Translations under genes and position numbers: made by a program
The notes under the pieces: model-generated
The model's database searches: none
Told to the model about the DNA's origin: nothing
What the model saw: only the letters and a program-made list of their open reading frames with translations
Shown here: positions 34,176 through 43,843 of the stretch, in pieces
How positions within the stretch are numbered: position 1 is the stretch's first letter
Layout: every line of letters begins with the position of its first letter
From: Flavitalea plasmicola
GTDB lineage: Bacteria; Bacteroidota; Bacteroidia; Chitinophagales; Chitinophagaceae
Direction of reading: 5' to 3'
Assembly: GCF_030546645.1 (NCBI RefSeq)
Contig: NZ_JAUOTO010000007.1
Coordinates: 310,001 to 374,000, forward strand
Length of the DNA: 64,000 nt

Positions 34176-34268
34176 ACCTATATATTTTTCAGACACCGCC
34201 TCAAAAAGGATACCATGCCGGCAGCCAGGAGGGCGGCCACATCCACCGGTGTAAAACGTCAAATGACC

Positions 34269-34276
34269 TATATTTG
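34269..34276 (+). promoter_or_regulatory. -7 box TATATTTG for the efflux operon
   Basis: This TAnnTTTG match lies in the 193-bp divergent gap, 92 bp before the first efflux gene. It implies a leader of about 85 nt. No -33 TTG is clear. Confidence 0.45.
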
Positions 34277-34368
34277 GGGGACTGGGAGGATCCTGGTACG
34301 TTCTGGCCTGCCCTTTGCTCAAACCCTCCCTGTCAATCACCAACAACTGTAACTAAACCCCGGTCGAT

Positions 34369-35718
34369 ATGTGGAAACGCAAGGCGGCTGTCTTATCATT
34401 GATCTTTTTTGCTGGTATCCATCCCTCAGGAGCCCAGACAGTGACGACGGATACTGCCTTGCAAAACCTTCCCGCCCGGTGGGACCTGCAGAATTGCCTG
34501 GAGTACGCCATTAAGAATAATATCACCATTAATACTTTCCGCCTCCAGCAGGCATCCGCACAGCAGGACCTGCTCGGCGCAAAAGCCGCGATGGAACCCG
34601 ACCTGGCTGGCGCCGCATCCGGCTACCTGACCTATCGCAAACAGGCCAACGGCTCCGGCGGCTATGGCGGCAGGAAAGTCACCGAGAATGGTAATTATAG
34701 CCTCAATTCATCCATCATCGTTTACCAGGGTGGGTACCTGCGCAATAATATCCGGGAAAAACAGCTGCTGACACAGACGGCCGGACTTGACATCCTGCAG
34801 CAGGAAAATGACCTTACGCTCAACGTTACCCAGGCTTTCCTGAATATCCTGCTGGCAAAAGAAAACATCATCTACCTTCAGGACCTGGTGAACACCTCGG
34901 CCGAACAGGTGAAACAGGCCCGGCAGAAATATGATGTCGGTACCATCGCCCTCAAAGACCTGGCTCAGCTGCAGGCGCAGAATGCCAATGATAAATATTC
35001 GCTGGTCACCGCGCAGAACACCCACAGGCAAAACATCATCTCGCTCAAGCAATTGCTGCAACTGCCTTCGGCAGTGGAGTTTCAGGTGCAGGAGCCGGAT
35101 ACGCTGATATCCAAAGCGCTGGTGCCTGACCTGCGCGAAGTCCAGCAGCAAGCCCTGGCAGTCAGGCCGGAAGTAAAGATCGGCGATATCAATGTTGACA
35201 TTGCACGCACAGACCTGCAGCTGGCAAAGTCCGGATTTCGCCCCACCCTTACAGGCTCCGGCTCCATCGGAGCCAACCATTCCGGAGGTGATCCGGGCAT
35301 TCTTCAACAGCTGGACAATAGCTTCTATCAGCAGATAGGCCTTTCCCTCTCCATCCCCATCTTCACCCGCAGGGTCGTTCGTACCAACGTGGAAAAAGCG
35401 CGGATCCAGATCGACCAGGCGCAGCTGGATCAAAAGAACATTAAGAATAACCTGAGCCTCCAGGTAGAACAGGCCTATGTGAATGTAGTCAACGCCCAGG
35501 GACAATACGACGCGGCGGTGGAACAGCTGACGGCGACAAAAGAAAGCTACCGCATCGCCAACGAGCAGCTGAAAGTGGGCGCCATCGCCACCGTCGACTA
35601 CCTTATTCAGAAGAACCTCTATACGCAAGCATATCAGCAATACGTGCAGGCCAAATACAATGCGGCGCTCACCATCCGGATCTATGATTTTTACAGGGGA
35701 GTGCCGATTAAATTATAA
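34369..35718 (+). CDS. TolC-family outer-membrane efflux channel
   Basis: A 449-aa protein with signal peptide (AAVLSLIFFAGIHPSGAQ). The two OEP repeats are seen in LQNCLEYAIKNNITINTFRL, followed by a long periplasmic helical barrel with heptad-like spacing (LGAKAAMEPDLAGAASGYL), VEQAYVNVVNAQGQYDAAVE and LIQKNLYTQAYQQYVQAKYN. It forms the outer-membrane duct of a tripartite pump. It is the first of four genes with gaps of 5, -4 and 11 bp. Confidence 0.92.
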   Translation: MWKRKAAVLSLIFFAGIHPSGAQTVTTDTALQNLPARWDLQNCLEYAIKNNITINTFRLQQASAQQDLLGAKAAMEPDLAGAASGYLTYRKQANGSGGYGGRKVTENGNYSLNSSIIVYQGGYLRNNIREKQLLTQTAGLDILQQENDLTLNVTQAFLNILLAKENIIYLQDLVNTSAEQVKQARQKYDVGTIALKDLAQLQAQNANDKYSLVTAQNTHRQNIISLKQLLQLPSAVEFQVQEPDTLISKALVPDLREVQQQALAVRPEVKIGDINVDIARTDLQLAKSGFRPTLTGSGSIGANHSGGDPGILQQLDNSFYQQIGLSLSIPIFTRRVVRTNVEKARIQIDQAQLDQKNIKNNLSLQVEQAYVNVVNAQGQYDAAVEQLTATKESYRIANEQLKVGAIATVDYLIQKNLYTQAYQQYVQAKYNAALTIRIYDFYRGVPIKL

Positions 35719-35723
35719 CGAAT

Positions 35724-37043
35724 ATGAACAAACGCGGTATCATCATTATCATTATCCTTCTCGCCGCGATCGCAGCGGTATGGCTACTCTTTTTCCGGAA
35801 GAAAGAAGCGCAGGTGGTATTGCAGACGGAAGCTCCGCAGATCGGCTATATCTCCCAAAGTGTCACGGCCACGGGGAATATCCAGCCCGTGGATACCGTG
35901 ACCGTAGGCTCGCAGGTGTCCGGGATCATCAGCGCCCTGTACACGGACTTCAACGCAAAAGTTAAGAAGGGACAGCTGCTGGCGCAATTGGACAAATCCC
36001 TGTTCATGGCCGCCGTAAACCAGAATAAGGCTTCGGTACAGTCAGCCCAAAGCCAGCTCATTTACCAGCAGAGCAACTTCGGCCGGCAGGAGCTGCTGTT
36101 CAAGACCGGCGCCATCTCCAAAGCCGATTATGACAACGCCACTTATTTGCTGAATAATGCCAAAGCGCAGGTGGAGAGCGCCAAAGCCCAATTGGCCTCC
36201 TCCGAAAAAAATCTTTCCTATACGGATATCTTTTCTCCCATGGACGGGGTAATCCTGACACGCAATATCAGCGTAGGCCAGACGGTGGCGGCCAGCTTCA
36301 ATACCCCTACCTTCTTCACCCTCGCCAAAGACATCACCAAAATGCAGGTGCAGGCCAACGTGGACGAGGCGGACATCGGCAACGTACAGCATGGCCAGCG
36401 CGTCACCTTCACGGTGGATGCATTCCTGGACGATGTGTTCCAGGGCTCGGTGGAAGAGATCCGCCTGAAACCCGTCACATCGGCCAATGTGGTGACCTAT
36501 ACCACCATCATCTTCGCCCCCAACGACGATCAGAAGCTGAAGCCGGGCATGACGGCCAATGTGACCATCTACACCAAAGAGATCGACAGCGCGCTGCTTA
36601 TCTCCGCCAAAGCCTTGAAATTTGAGCCGGACGCTTCACTGGCAAAAAAATATACCATCATTGCCGACAGCTCGGCCGGCGCCAGCGGGAAAAAAAGAAC
36701 CCATATGCATCGTGCTGCGTCCGGAGCGGACAGCATCACAGGCAGCGGCAAGCTGCGGAAAAGAGATACCAGCACCGCCAAGGTCAGGGACAGCTCCCGC
36801 GCACAGGCATCGGAGATAGCCCATGTCTGGGTGCTGACGGACAGTACCAGGCTGGTGCAGAAAAAGATCCGCACTGGTATCAACAACGATACACAGGTGC
36901 AGGTGCTGGAAGGATTGACACCGTCCGACGTGGTGGTCACCGGGGCCGAGCAGGTAGTCTCCGGTAAAACAGGCGCCGCCGCGAAAAGTCCTTTCATGCC
37001 CGCAAGACCCACCAGACGTCCGGGAGGCCGTGGAGTAAGATGA
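35724..37043 (+). CDS. Periplasmic adaptor (MacA/HlyD type)
   Basis: A 439-aa membrane-fusion protein. An N-terminal helix (GIIIIIILLAAIAAVWLLFF) anchors it. A lipoyl/barrel-sandwich domain (IQPVDTVTVGSQVSGIISAL, GQLLAQLDKSLF) flanks a coiled-coil hairpin (NKASVQSAQSQLIYQQ...LASSEKNLS), followed by beta-barrel text (GVILTRNISVGQTVAASFNT). A basic, low-complexity insert about residues 310-345 (KKRTHMHRAASGADSITG) precedes the membrane-proximal domain; this insert is unusual. It couples the TolC protein to the MacB-like permease encoded two genes downstream. Confidence 0.9.
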   Translation: MNKRGIIIIIILLAAIAAVWLLFFRKKEAQVVLQTEAPQIGYISQSVTATGNIQPVDTVTVGSQVSGIISALYTDFNAKVKKGQLLAQLDKSLFMAAVNQNKASVQSAQSQLIYQQSNFGRQELLFKTGAISKADYDNATYLLNNAKAQVESAKAQLASSEKNLSYTDIFSPMDGVILTRNISVGQTVAASFNTPTFFTLAKDITKMQVQANVDEADIGNVQHGQRVTFTVDAFLDDVFQGSVEEIRLKPVTSANVVTYTTIIFAPNDDQKLKPGMTANVTIYTKEIDSALLISAKALKFEPDASLAKKYTIIADSSAGASGKKRTHMHRAASGADSITGSGKLRKRDTSTAKVRDSSRAQASEIAHVWVLTDSTRLVQKKIRTGINNDTQVQVLEGLTPSDVVVTGAEQVVSGKTGAAAKSPFMPARPTRRPGGRGVR

Positions 37044-37789
37044 GCAACGCGATCCTATCCATACAGAACATTCGCCGTGAGTTCCAGATGGGCACGGAGG
37101 TCGTCAGGGCCCTGAAAGGCGTGTCCTTTGATGTTTTCCCCGGGGAGTTCGTCACCATCATGGGCAGCAGCGGCTCAGGTAAAACCACCCTGCTCAACAC
37201 GCTCGGCTGCCTGGACAAGCCCACCGATGGCGTCTACCTGCTGGATGGCGTGGACGTGGGATCCTTGTCCCGTAACGAGCTGGCCCGCCTGCGCAACAGG
37301 AAGATCGGCTTTGTATTCCAGTCCTACAATCTCCTGGCCCGCACCAGCGCCCTGGAAAATGTAGAGCTCCCCCTCTTCTATGATTCCTCGGTCACCGCAG
37401 TCCAGCGGAGGGAACGGGCGGTCAAAGCCCTGGAATCCGTCAGGCTGGGCGACAGGCTGGACCACCTCCCCAATCAGCTGTCGGGAGGCCAGCAGCAACG
37501 GGTAGCCATCGCCCGGGCCCTGGTGAACGAGCCGGTGATGATCCTGGCCGATGAAGCCACGGGCAACCTGGACACCCGCACCAGCTACGAGATCATGGCC
37601 CTGATCCAGGAGCTCAATCAGCAACAGGGTAAGACCATCCTCTTCGTAACCCACGAGCCGGATATCGCCGCCTTCAGCAGCCGCACCGTCCTGTTGCGCG
37701 ACGGGAAAGTGCAAAAGGATTTTAAGAACGAAAATGTGCGTTCCGCCCGGGAAGCGCTGGCCGCGCTGCCCGTATCGGACGATTATTAA
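37040..37789 (+). CDS. ABC transporter ATP-binding protein (MacB/LolD type)
   Basis: A 249-aa ATPase. Walker A is [11 protein letters not shown] (residues about 42-52), the signature is [15 protein letters not shown], Walker B is [12 protein letters not shown], and the switch His is in LFVTHEPD. It starts inside the adaptor gene (4-nt overlap, ATGA) and is followed by a permease gene. In E. coli MacB this domain is fused to the permease; here it is separate, as is common in Bacteroidota. Confidence 0.94.
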   Translation: MSNAILSIQNIRREFQMGTEVVRALKGVSFDVFPGEFVTIMGSSGSGKTTLLNTLGCLDKPTDGVYLLDGVDVGSLSRNELARLRNRKIGFVFQSYNLLARTSALENVELPLFYDSSVTAVQRRERAVKALESVRLGDRLDHLPNQLSGGQQQRVAIARALVNEPVMILADEATGNLDTRTSYEIMALIQELNQQQGKTILFVTHEPDIAAFSSRTVLLRDGKVQKDFKNENVRSAREALAALPVSDDY

Positions 37790-37800
37790 TACCAGCAGCT

Positions 37801-39030
37801 ATGCATCCATTGAATCTCATACGGGTCGCCCTGAGAGCGCTGCAGCGGAATAAGCTCCGCGCCTTCCTCACCATGCTGGGCATCATCATCGGCGTCGCGG
37901 CGGTCATAGCGATGGTAGCCATCGGACAGGGAAGCAAACAAAGCATCCAGGAGCAGCTGTCATCTATGGGATCCAATATGATCACCGTCCAGCCAGCCAG
38001 CAACAATATGGGTATGCCCGGAGGCGTCCGCCTGGGCGCCAGCAGCCTGCAGACCCTTACCCTCGCGGACGTAAAGGCCCTGCAGAAAAAAAGCGAGTTC
38101 CTCGGCGCCGTGTCACCCGTGTCCTCCACCAATGGCCAGGCCATCAACGGGGCTAAGAACTGGCCCACTCAGCTTCAGGGCGTCTCCCCGGATTATTTCG
38201 ACATTCGTAAGCTCATACTGAGAGACGGCATCATCTTCTCAGACCAGAATGTAGCCGAAGCTGCCAAGGTCTGTGTCCTGGGACAAACGGTGATCAATAA
38301 CCTATTCGATCCCGGCGTCAATCCCATCGGAAAGATTATCCGGTTTGGAAAGATCCCCCTCACCGTCATCGGCGTGCTCAAGGTCAAAGGCGTGAGCAGC
38401 TTCGGACAGGACCAGGACGACGTCATCCTGGCGCCGTATACCACCGTGCAAAAAAGAATTTTAGCCACCATTTATTTCCAAAGCATCTATGCTTCCTCCA
38501 CCAGTGAAGCCACCTCCGACACCGCAACCAAAGAGATCACGGAGATCCTCCGCACCTCCCACCGGCTCCGCAGCGACGAGGACGACGACTTTTCCATCCG
38601 TACCATGCAGGAGCTGCTGAACACCCTGAATTCCACCAGCCAGCTGCTCACCGTCCTGCTGACTGCCATCGCAGGCATCTCCCTCGTCATCGGCGGCATC
38701 GGCATCATGAATATCATGTACGTTTCCGTGACGGAACGCACCAAGGAAATAGGCCTCCGCATGTCCATCGGCGCCCGCGGCATCGACATCCTCATGCAAT
38801 TCCTCATAGAGGCCATCGTCATCAGCGTGACCGGCGGACTCATTGGCATCGGCCTGGGCATCGTCTCCTCCCTGCTGATCACCGCCTTGCTGTCCTGGCC
38901 GACCCTGATCTCCGAATCTTCCATCGTCCTCTCCTTCCTCGTCTGCGCTATCACCGGCGTCTTTTTCGGGTATTATCCGGCGCTGAAAGCCAGCCGGCTG
39001 GATCCGATCGAGGCGTTGCGGTATGAATAG
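37801..39030 (+). CDS. ABC transporter permease (MacB/FtsX type)
   Basis: A 409-aa permease. The first helix is in LRAFLTMLGIIIGVAAVIAM, then a large periplasmic MacB-PCD domain, then three C-terminal helices (LLTVLLTAIAGISLVIGGIG, LMQFLIEAIVISVTGGLIG, VLSFLVCAITGVFFGYYPA), ending DPIEALRYE, the family end motif. Together with the preceding three genes it gives a MacAB-TolC-type pump for macrolides, peptides, lipoproteins or siderophores; the substrate is unknown. Confidence 0.93.
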   Translation: MHPLNLIRVALRALQRNKLRAFLTMLGIIIGVAAVIAMVAIGQGSKQSIQEQLSSMGSNMITVQPASNNMGMPGGVRLGASSLQTLTLADVKALQKKSEFLGAVSPVSSTNGQAINGAKNWPTQLQGVSPDYFDIRKLILRDGIIFSDQNVAEAAKVCVLGQTVINNLFDPGVNPIGKIIRFGKIPLTVIGVLKVKGVSSFGQDQDDVILAPYTTVQKRILATIYFQSIYASSTSEATSDTATKEITEILRTSHRLRSDEDDDFSIRTMQELLNTLNSTSQLLTVLLTAIAGISLVIGGIGIMNIMYVSVTERTKEIGLRMSIGARGIDILMQFLIEAIVISVTGGLIGIGLGIVSSLLITALLSWPTLISESSIVLSFLVCAITGVFFGYYPALKASRLDPIEALRYE

Positions 39031-39654
39031 GTTTGCTGGGGCTTAGTTTTATATAGGCGTTGGAAGGTTTTTGCTTCTCCGCTTTTTTCGGCGACCCTAA
39101 CCCTTCTGCCGCTGAGTCCTTCGTCGGAGCTGCTTCGACACGCTCCTCCTCGGCCGTAACCTTCGCTACGCTCGGTTATCTCTTCTGTCAGCATCAATTC
39201 TACTTGGGCCGACGTACTTTTGAACAGCTGTACAAATCTCTACCATCGAAATTAAGGCGGACGCCAGGGCAGGGTCGACCTCAAGGCCACGGAATGGCAA
39301 GCCGCCAACCTCTATCACCTTCGAACTCGTCCCACTTGCGAACTCGTCCCACTTGTCAAATCCCTCCCACTACAATCGGCTCCCCTACGAAATCCCCCCT
39401 GGCCCCCTCCGCGGCCAAGCCGTCAGCTATGGCCTGAAGGAGCCTTATCTTTCCGATGGAAGAAATATGTCTCAATGCCCGGCAATAGTCCTGGTCCAAT
39501 GTTTCACCGAAATCGATCGGAGAGAGGAAAGTACAGCGACGGAAGGCTCATAGCTGCGGCAAATAGCACAGCAGAAAAAACTTCAAAGCACCTAACAAAT
39601 CCCCATCCTAAAATCCCGAAATCCCGAAACCAACCGAAATCTTACCTTTGCCTC
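39031..39654. other. Gene-poor stretch with hairpins and a tandem 17-mer
   Basis: Over 600 bp with no convincing gene. At about 39149-39181 there is a sequence beginning CTCGGCCGTAACCTTCG and ending GGTTATC that resembles the hairpin at 12514-12535. A perfect 17-bp tandem repeat CGAACTCGTCCCACTTG lies at 39322-39338 and 39339-39355. A short minus-strand frame between about 39366 and 39555 (reading ...LSPIDFGETLDQDYCRAL... GDFVGEPIVVGGI) has protein-like composition and could be a gene remnant. AATCCCGA occurs twice at 39612-39627, next to the korA promoter. Confidence 0.5.
39643..39650 (+). promoter_or_regulatory. -7 box TACCTTTG for korA
   Basis: This TAnnTTTG match ends 4 bp before the korA ATG at 39655. 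It supports that start over the upstream in-frame ATG at 39475 and predicts a leaderless transcript. Confidence 0.55.
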
Positions 39655-41511
39655 ATGAACCGTAAAGAAGAAGTCCTCCAGGACGTAGTCATAAAATTCG
39701 CCGGCGACTCCGGCGACGGCATGCAACTGACAGGAAGCCAGTTCACCAACAACACCGCCCTCCTGGGCATCGACCTGGCTACATTCCCTGATTTCCCAGC
39801 GGAGATCCGCGCCCCCCAGGGCACCCTCCCCGGCGTCAGCGGCTATCAGCTCCGTTTCTCCAGCGACAAGGTCTTCACCCCCGGCGACGAATGCGATGTC
39901 CTCGTAGCCATGAACGCCGCCGCCCTGAAAGCCAACCTGAAAGGCCTCAAAAAAGGCGGGAAGATCATCGCCAACCTGGAAGGCTTCGACAGCAAAAACC
40001 TCCGCCTGGCCAATTACCCCGATGGCATCAACCCATTGGAAGACAACAGCCTGGATAATTATACGGTCATAAAGGTCGACGTGACCAAAATGACCCGCGA
40101 AGCGTTGAAGGAAATTACCCTGGGCACAAAAGAAAAGGACCGGGCCAAAAATATGTTCGTCCTGGGATTCCTTTATTGGATGTACAACCGCGACATGGCC
40201 ACCACCATCCAATTCCTGAAAGATAAGTTCGGAAAGAAACCGGAGATCCTCGAGAGCAACATCAAGGCGCTCCAGGCCGGCTTCAACTATGGCGACACCA
40301 CCGAGACCTTCACCACCACCTACCGGGTGGAAAAGGCAAAAATGGCGCCCGGCGTCTACCGTTCCATCATGGGCAACCAGGCCCTGGCCTATGGCCTCAT
40401 CGCCGCAGCTCAAAAAAGCGGCCTGCCCCTCTTTCTGGGCTCCTATCCCATTACCCCCGCTTCCGACATCCTGCACGAGCTCAGCCGCCATAAGTCATTC
40501 GGCGTGCGGACCTTCCAGGCGGAAGATGAGATAGCGGGCATCACCTCCGCCATCGGCGCCGCTTACGGAGGCTCCCTGGGCATCACGACCACATCGGGCC
40601 CGGGCATGGCCTTAAAGGCGGAAGCCATGGGGCTGGCCGTCATGCTGGAGATCCCCCTGCTCATCATAGACGTGCAAAGGGGCGGCCCCTCCACCGGCCT
40701 CCCTACCAAGACGGAACAAAGCGACCTGCTGCAAGCCTACTACGGCCGCAACGGGGAGTGCCCCATGCCCATCATCTCGGCATCTACTCCCAGCGATTGC
40801 TTTGACGCCGTATACGAAGCCGTCCGCATCGCCGTCACCCATATGACGCCCGTCATCTTCCTCAGCGACGGGTATATCGCCAATGGCGCCGAGCCCTGGA
40901 AATTTCCGAAAAGCGAGGACCTGATCCCCATCGAAGTGAAATTCAAGACAGAGCTGGGGCACGGCGAAGACAGGTTCCAGCCTTATCTCCGGGATGAAAA
41001 GCTGGTGCGGCCCTGGGCCATACCCGGCACCCCCGGCCTGGAACATCGCATCGGCGGACTCGAAAAACAAAACATCACCGGCAACGTAAGCTACGACCCG
41101 GAGAACCACCAGCTGATGGTAAAGATCCGCGAAGAAAAAGTAGAGAAGATAGCCGAATATATCCCCTTACAACGGCTGGACAGCGGTCCGGAGAAAGGCG
41201 AGTTGCTGATCCTGGGCTGGGGTAGTACCTACGGATCCATAAAAAGCGCCGTGACGGAGCTGCAAAATGAAGGCTATGCCGTCTCCCACGCTCACCTGCG
41301 CCACATGCGCCCCTTCCCGAAGAACCTGGGCGACATCCTGAAAAATTTCAGCCAGGTGCTGATACCCGAGATCAACAATGGCCAGCTGATCAAAATTATC
41401 CGCGACAAATATTTCGTGGATGCAAAAGGCTACCATAAGATCATGGGCGTGCCTATCACGAAGACGGAACTGGTATTGAAGATCCGGGAGATGTTGGGCG
41501 GGAATAATTAG
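39655..41511 (+). CDS. korA: 2-oxoacid:ferredoxin/acceptor oxidoreductase, alpha (gamma-alpha fused) subunit
   Basis: A 618-aa protein. The N-terminal gamma domain reads VVIKFAGDSGDGMQLTGSQF (residues about 10-190) with FPAEIRAPQGTLPGVSGYQ. The alpha domain follows: FLGSYPITPASDILHELS and AEDEIAGITSAIGAAYGG, then SGPGMALKAEAMGLA. The C-terminus is the PFOR domain II-type part. It oxidises 2-oxoglutarate or another 2-oxoacid to the CoA ester. The TPP-binding beta subunit (KorB), normally the next gene, is not downstream; the neighbour is convergent FUSC. Confidence 0.92.
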   Translation: MNRKEEVLQDVVIKFAGDSGDGMQLTGSQFTNNTALLGIDLATFPDFPAEIRAPQGTLPGVSGYQLRFSSDKVFTPGDECDVLVAMNAAALKANLKGLKKGGKIIANLEGFDSKNLRLANYPDGINPLEDNSLDNYTVIKVDVTKMTREALKEITLGTKEKDRAKNMFVLGFLYWMYNRDMATTIQFLKDKFGKKPEILESNIKALQAGFNYGDTTETFTTTYRVEKAKMAPGVYRSIMGNQALAYGLIAAAQKSGLPLFLGSYPITPASDILHELSRHKSFGVRTFQAEDEIAGITSAIGAAYGGSLGITTTSGPGMALKAEAMGLAVMLEIPLLIIDVQRGGPSTGLPTKTEQSDLLQAYYGRNGECPMPIISASTPSDCFDAVYEAVRIAVTHMTPVIFLSDGYIANGAEPWKFPKSEDLIPIEVKFKTELGHGEDRFQPYLRDEKLVRPWAIPGTPGLEHRIGGLEKQNITGNVSYDPENHQLMVKIREEKVEKIAEYIPLQRLDSGPEKGELLILGWGSTYGSIKSAVTELQNEGYAVSHAHLRHMRPFPKNLGDILKNFSQVLIPEINNGQLIKIIRDKYFVDAKGYHKIMGVPITKTELVLKIREMLGGNN

Positions 41512-43789
41512 CAGGAGAAAGCTCGCGGCTCAATCTGCCGATGTTCGATACCACTTTTGCAATAAAGTTGAACTGATCCACCACAGGCTTTAATCCCGAC
41601 AGCTGCCGCCGGGTATCGCTGTCGATAAGACCGCTCCCCAGCTCCGCTCTTCGTTGTTCCAGCAAAGCATTCAGCTGGTCGTTCAGAAGACGGAGGTCTT
41701 GCCTTGCCATCACTCCCATGCCGTTGTCCTCAGGCCCCGCCCCTTTCCCATCTACGCCATTCTCCGACGCTTTCAATCCTGCAGCAGCATCCTCCAGGCA
41801 GTCGAGTATCCCATCGACCACCGGCTGGTACAACCCGGGATTTGCATATCCCGTAGACTGGGGCAGCGCATAATAAGACAACGTGGCGATATGCGAGGTC
41901 AGCATATGATTGGACACGACGAACTGGTGCATCCTCCCCGCCTCTTCCCGCTTGCCCCGAGGCTCCGACAAGATCCGTCCAAAAGCATCGGAGAGATTAG
42001 CCAAAGCCACGAAAGCATCCTTGCGTGAAAGCTTATATTGTGTCACGCTGGCCGGCTTCCCCAAAAAAGCGCCGGCAACATCCCGTAAATAAGCGGCATT
42101 CGCCTCGATGATCCTGATCATATAGTCGCTTAGCTGTTCCCGCTCCCAGGAAGGAACGATGAAGATATTGGCCAGGAAAGCCAGGGCCGAGCCGATGGCC
42201 GTATCGATCACCCTGTCGGACAGGACGCTCCTGAAGTCGGCGGGGTACAGCAGGTGGAACAGCAGCAGCACATAGGGCGTCATCAACGTCACGCAGACCA
42301 GGTAGTTCGTCCGGATAAAAACATAGGTCCCGATCATGAACAATATCATCAGCACGAACAGCACATTCCTGTCGTGGATGAAATACAGGATGAGCAGCCC
42401 CGCTAATGCCCCCGCCAATGTGCCCATCAGCCGCTCGAAATTCCTTTTTTTGGTAAGACTGTAGGCCGGCTTGAGGATCACGATGATGGTCAGCAGGATC
42501 CAGTACCCATGCCCGAAAGGCAGGAAGCCGGAGATGATATAGCCCGCGATCGTAGCGATGCTCACCCGTAATGAATGCCGGAAAATATGGCTGCGCAGGG
42601 AGAGATTCTCAAAAACGAGCTTTTTATCGATGTCCTGGTGGGTGATGAACTGCTCATAATCCACGGGCGGCTGATCATCCTTGCTCAGGCGGCGGTCATA
42701 AGTCGTATATCCATGCAGGGTATGCAGACGATCCCCGATATCCTCCAGGCTCTCCAGTATATGACGCAGCCCGATGAACCCCTCCACGTTCTCCGCCCTG
42801 CGATGCTGGTCCCGGTAATGGATAAATGTCTCCCTCAGCTTTTTGATCCGGGCGGCAAGATGAGGGGTCTCCACGGACGGCTTACCGCTTTTGACCGCTA
42901 CGCCGATCTCATCCAGCTCAATGGCCATGTCCAGGATCACCCCCCGGAACGCTGACAGCAGCCCGCTCTCGTCGAAGCTGCGATGCAATAGCTGGTAATC
43001 CTGCTGGGACGTCATCACCCTCTCAAAAAGGTCCACGATATCCAGGAATATCATGACCAGCACCCTGCCCGTATGCGTCGACTCACGGACAATATCGCGG
43101 CTTTTGAACAGCAGCTCCCTCAGCAGCTCCTGCTTCTCATGCAGGTCGATCTGGCGGTCCACCAGCTGCCGGTAACTCCTGTCATAGTCCACTTCCTTCG
43201 CATAAAAAGAAGCCTTGATACGGAGATAGTCGGCCGTGGACTCCACACAATCCCCCAGCGCCTGTTGTATCAGCTTATAAGGACGGAAGCTGTAGAGTAG
43301 CAGGCTGAGCACCGTATACCAGGTACCTCCTGCCAGTATATACAGCGCATTGATAAGGCTTTCCCATCCATGCTGCGGCCGGTCGATGCTCAATACCATG
43401 ACCAGCAAAGCATTGACGCCAATGGAGCTCGCCCGGTTGCCATAAATGCTCATCATGGAAAACAAAAAGCAGAAAACAAAGACCAGGACGCCCGTCAGCA
43501 GGCCCGAGCCGGACACCATTCCCGTCAGCAAAGCAGCAATGAAAATAATGATGATGCCGGCGATCATGCCGTTACGGCGATGATGGATGGGACCCGGGTT
43601 GTCCGTATTGGCCACGCACATGGCGCCAATAGATACCGCAATGCCCACGGAAAGATTATTAAAGTAGCTCAGCAGGATGGCCGGAATGGTGATCCCCGCC
43701 GTAATGCGGATAGCCCCGTTGAGATTATGGCTATTGATGAAGCTTTTATATTCCCTGATATAATCCATTGCCTCATATAAAGATACCAT
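41456..43789 (-). CDS. FUSC-family (YccS/YhfK-like) inner-membrane protein
   Basis: A 777-aa membrane protein with two blocks of helices: residues about 25-165 (ITAGITIPAILLSYFNNLSV ... AGGTWYTVLSLLLYSF) and about 400-530 (HSLRVSIATIAGYIISGFL, ILLTIIVILKPAYSLTKKRN, the latter the FUSC signature). A cytoplasmic region lies between them. The C-terminus overlaps the end of korA by 56 bp on the opposite strand. An alternative ATG at 43768 would drop seven residues. These proteins resemble aromatic-acid or other exporters, but the role here is unknown. Confidence 0.88.
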   Translation of the reverse strand: MVSLYEAMDYIREYKSFINSHNLNGAIRITAGITIPAILLSYFNNLSVGIAVSIGAMCVANTDNPGPIHHRRNGMIAGIIIIFIAALLTGMVSGSGLLTGVLVFVFCFLFSMMSIYGNRASSIGVNALLVMVLSIDRPQHGWESLINALYILAGGTWYTVLSLLLYSFRPYKLIQQALGDCVESTADYLRIKASFYAKEVDYDRSYRQLVDRQIDLHEKQELLRELLFKSRDIVRESTHTGRVLVMIFLDIVDLFERVMTSQQDYQLLHRSFDESGLLSAFRGVILDMAIELDEIGVAVKSGKPSVETPHLAARIKKLRETFIHYRDQHRRAENVEGFIGLRHILESLEDIGDRLHTLHGYTTYDRRLSKDDQPPVDYEQFITHQDIDKKLVFENLSLRSHIFRHSLRVSIATIAGYIISGFLPFGHGYWILLTIIVILKPAYSLTKKRNFERLMGTLAGALAGLLILYFIHDRNVLFVLMILFMIGTYVFIRTNYLVCVTLMTPYVLLLFHLLYPADFRSVLSDRVIDTAIGSALAFLANIFIVPSWEREQLSDYMIRIIEANAAYLRDVAGAFLGKPASVTQYKLSRKDAFVALANLSDAFGRILSEPRGKREEAGRMHQFVVSNHMLTSHIATLSYYALPQSTGYANPGLYQPVVDGILDCLEDAAAGLKASENGVDGKGAGPEDNGMGVMARQDLRLLNDQLNALLEQRRAELGSGLIDSDTRRQLSGLKPVVDQFNFIAKVVSNIGRLSRELSPANYSRPTSPGSSIPVPSS

Positions 43790-43843
43790 GACAACGACAA
43801 TTCACCGCCAAATAGCATTATTTTTACGCCCCAGAAACCGATT

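Noticed and set aside
34176-34346. Upstream extension of the PfpI protein
   Set aside because: Adds 57 residues with no domain; the family begins at MATLSGKKVAIL.
39031-39437. Plus-strand frame at 39060-39437 as a gene
   Set aside because: Low-complexity serine/proline reading through hairpin and tandem-repeat DNA; no start context or domain.
39475-39654. Upstream extension of korA to an ATG at 39475
   Set aside because: The extension has no similarity to the family, and a TACCTTTG box sits just before the ATG at 39655.
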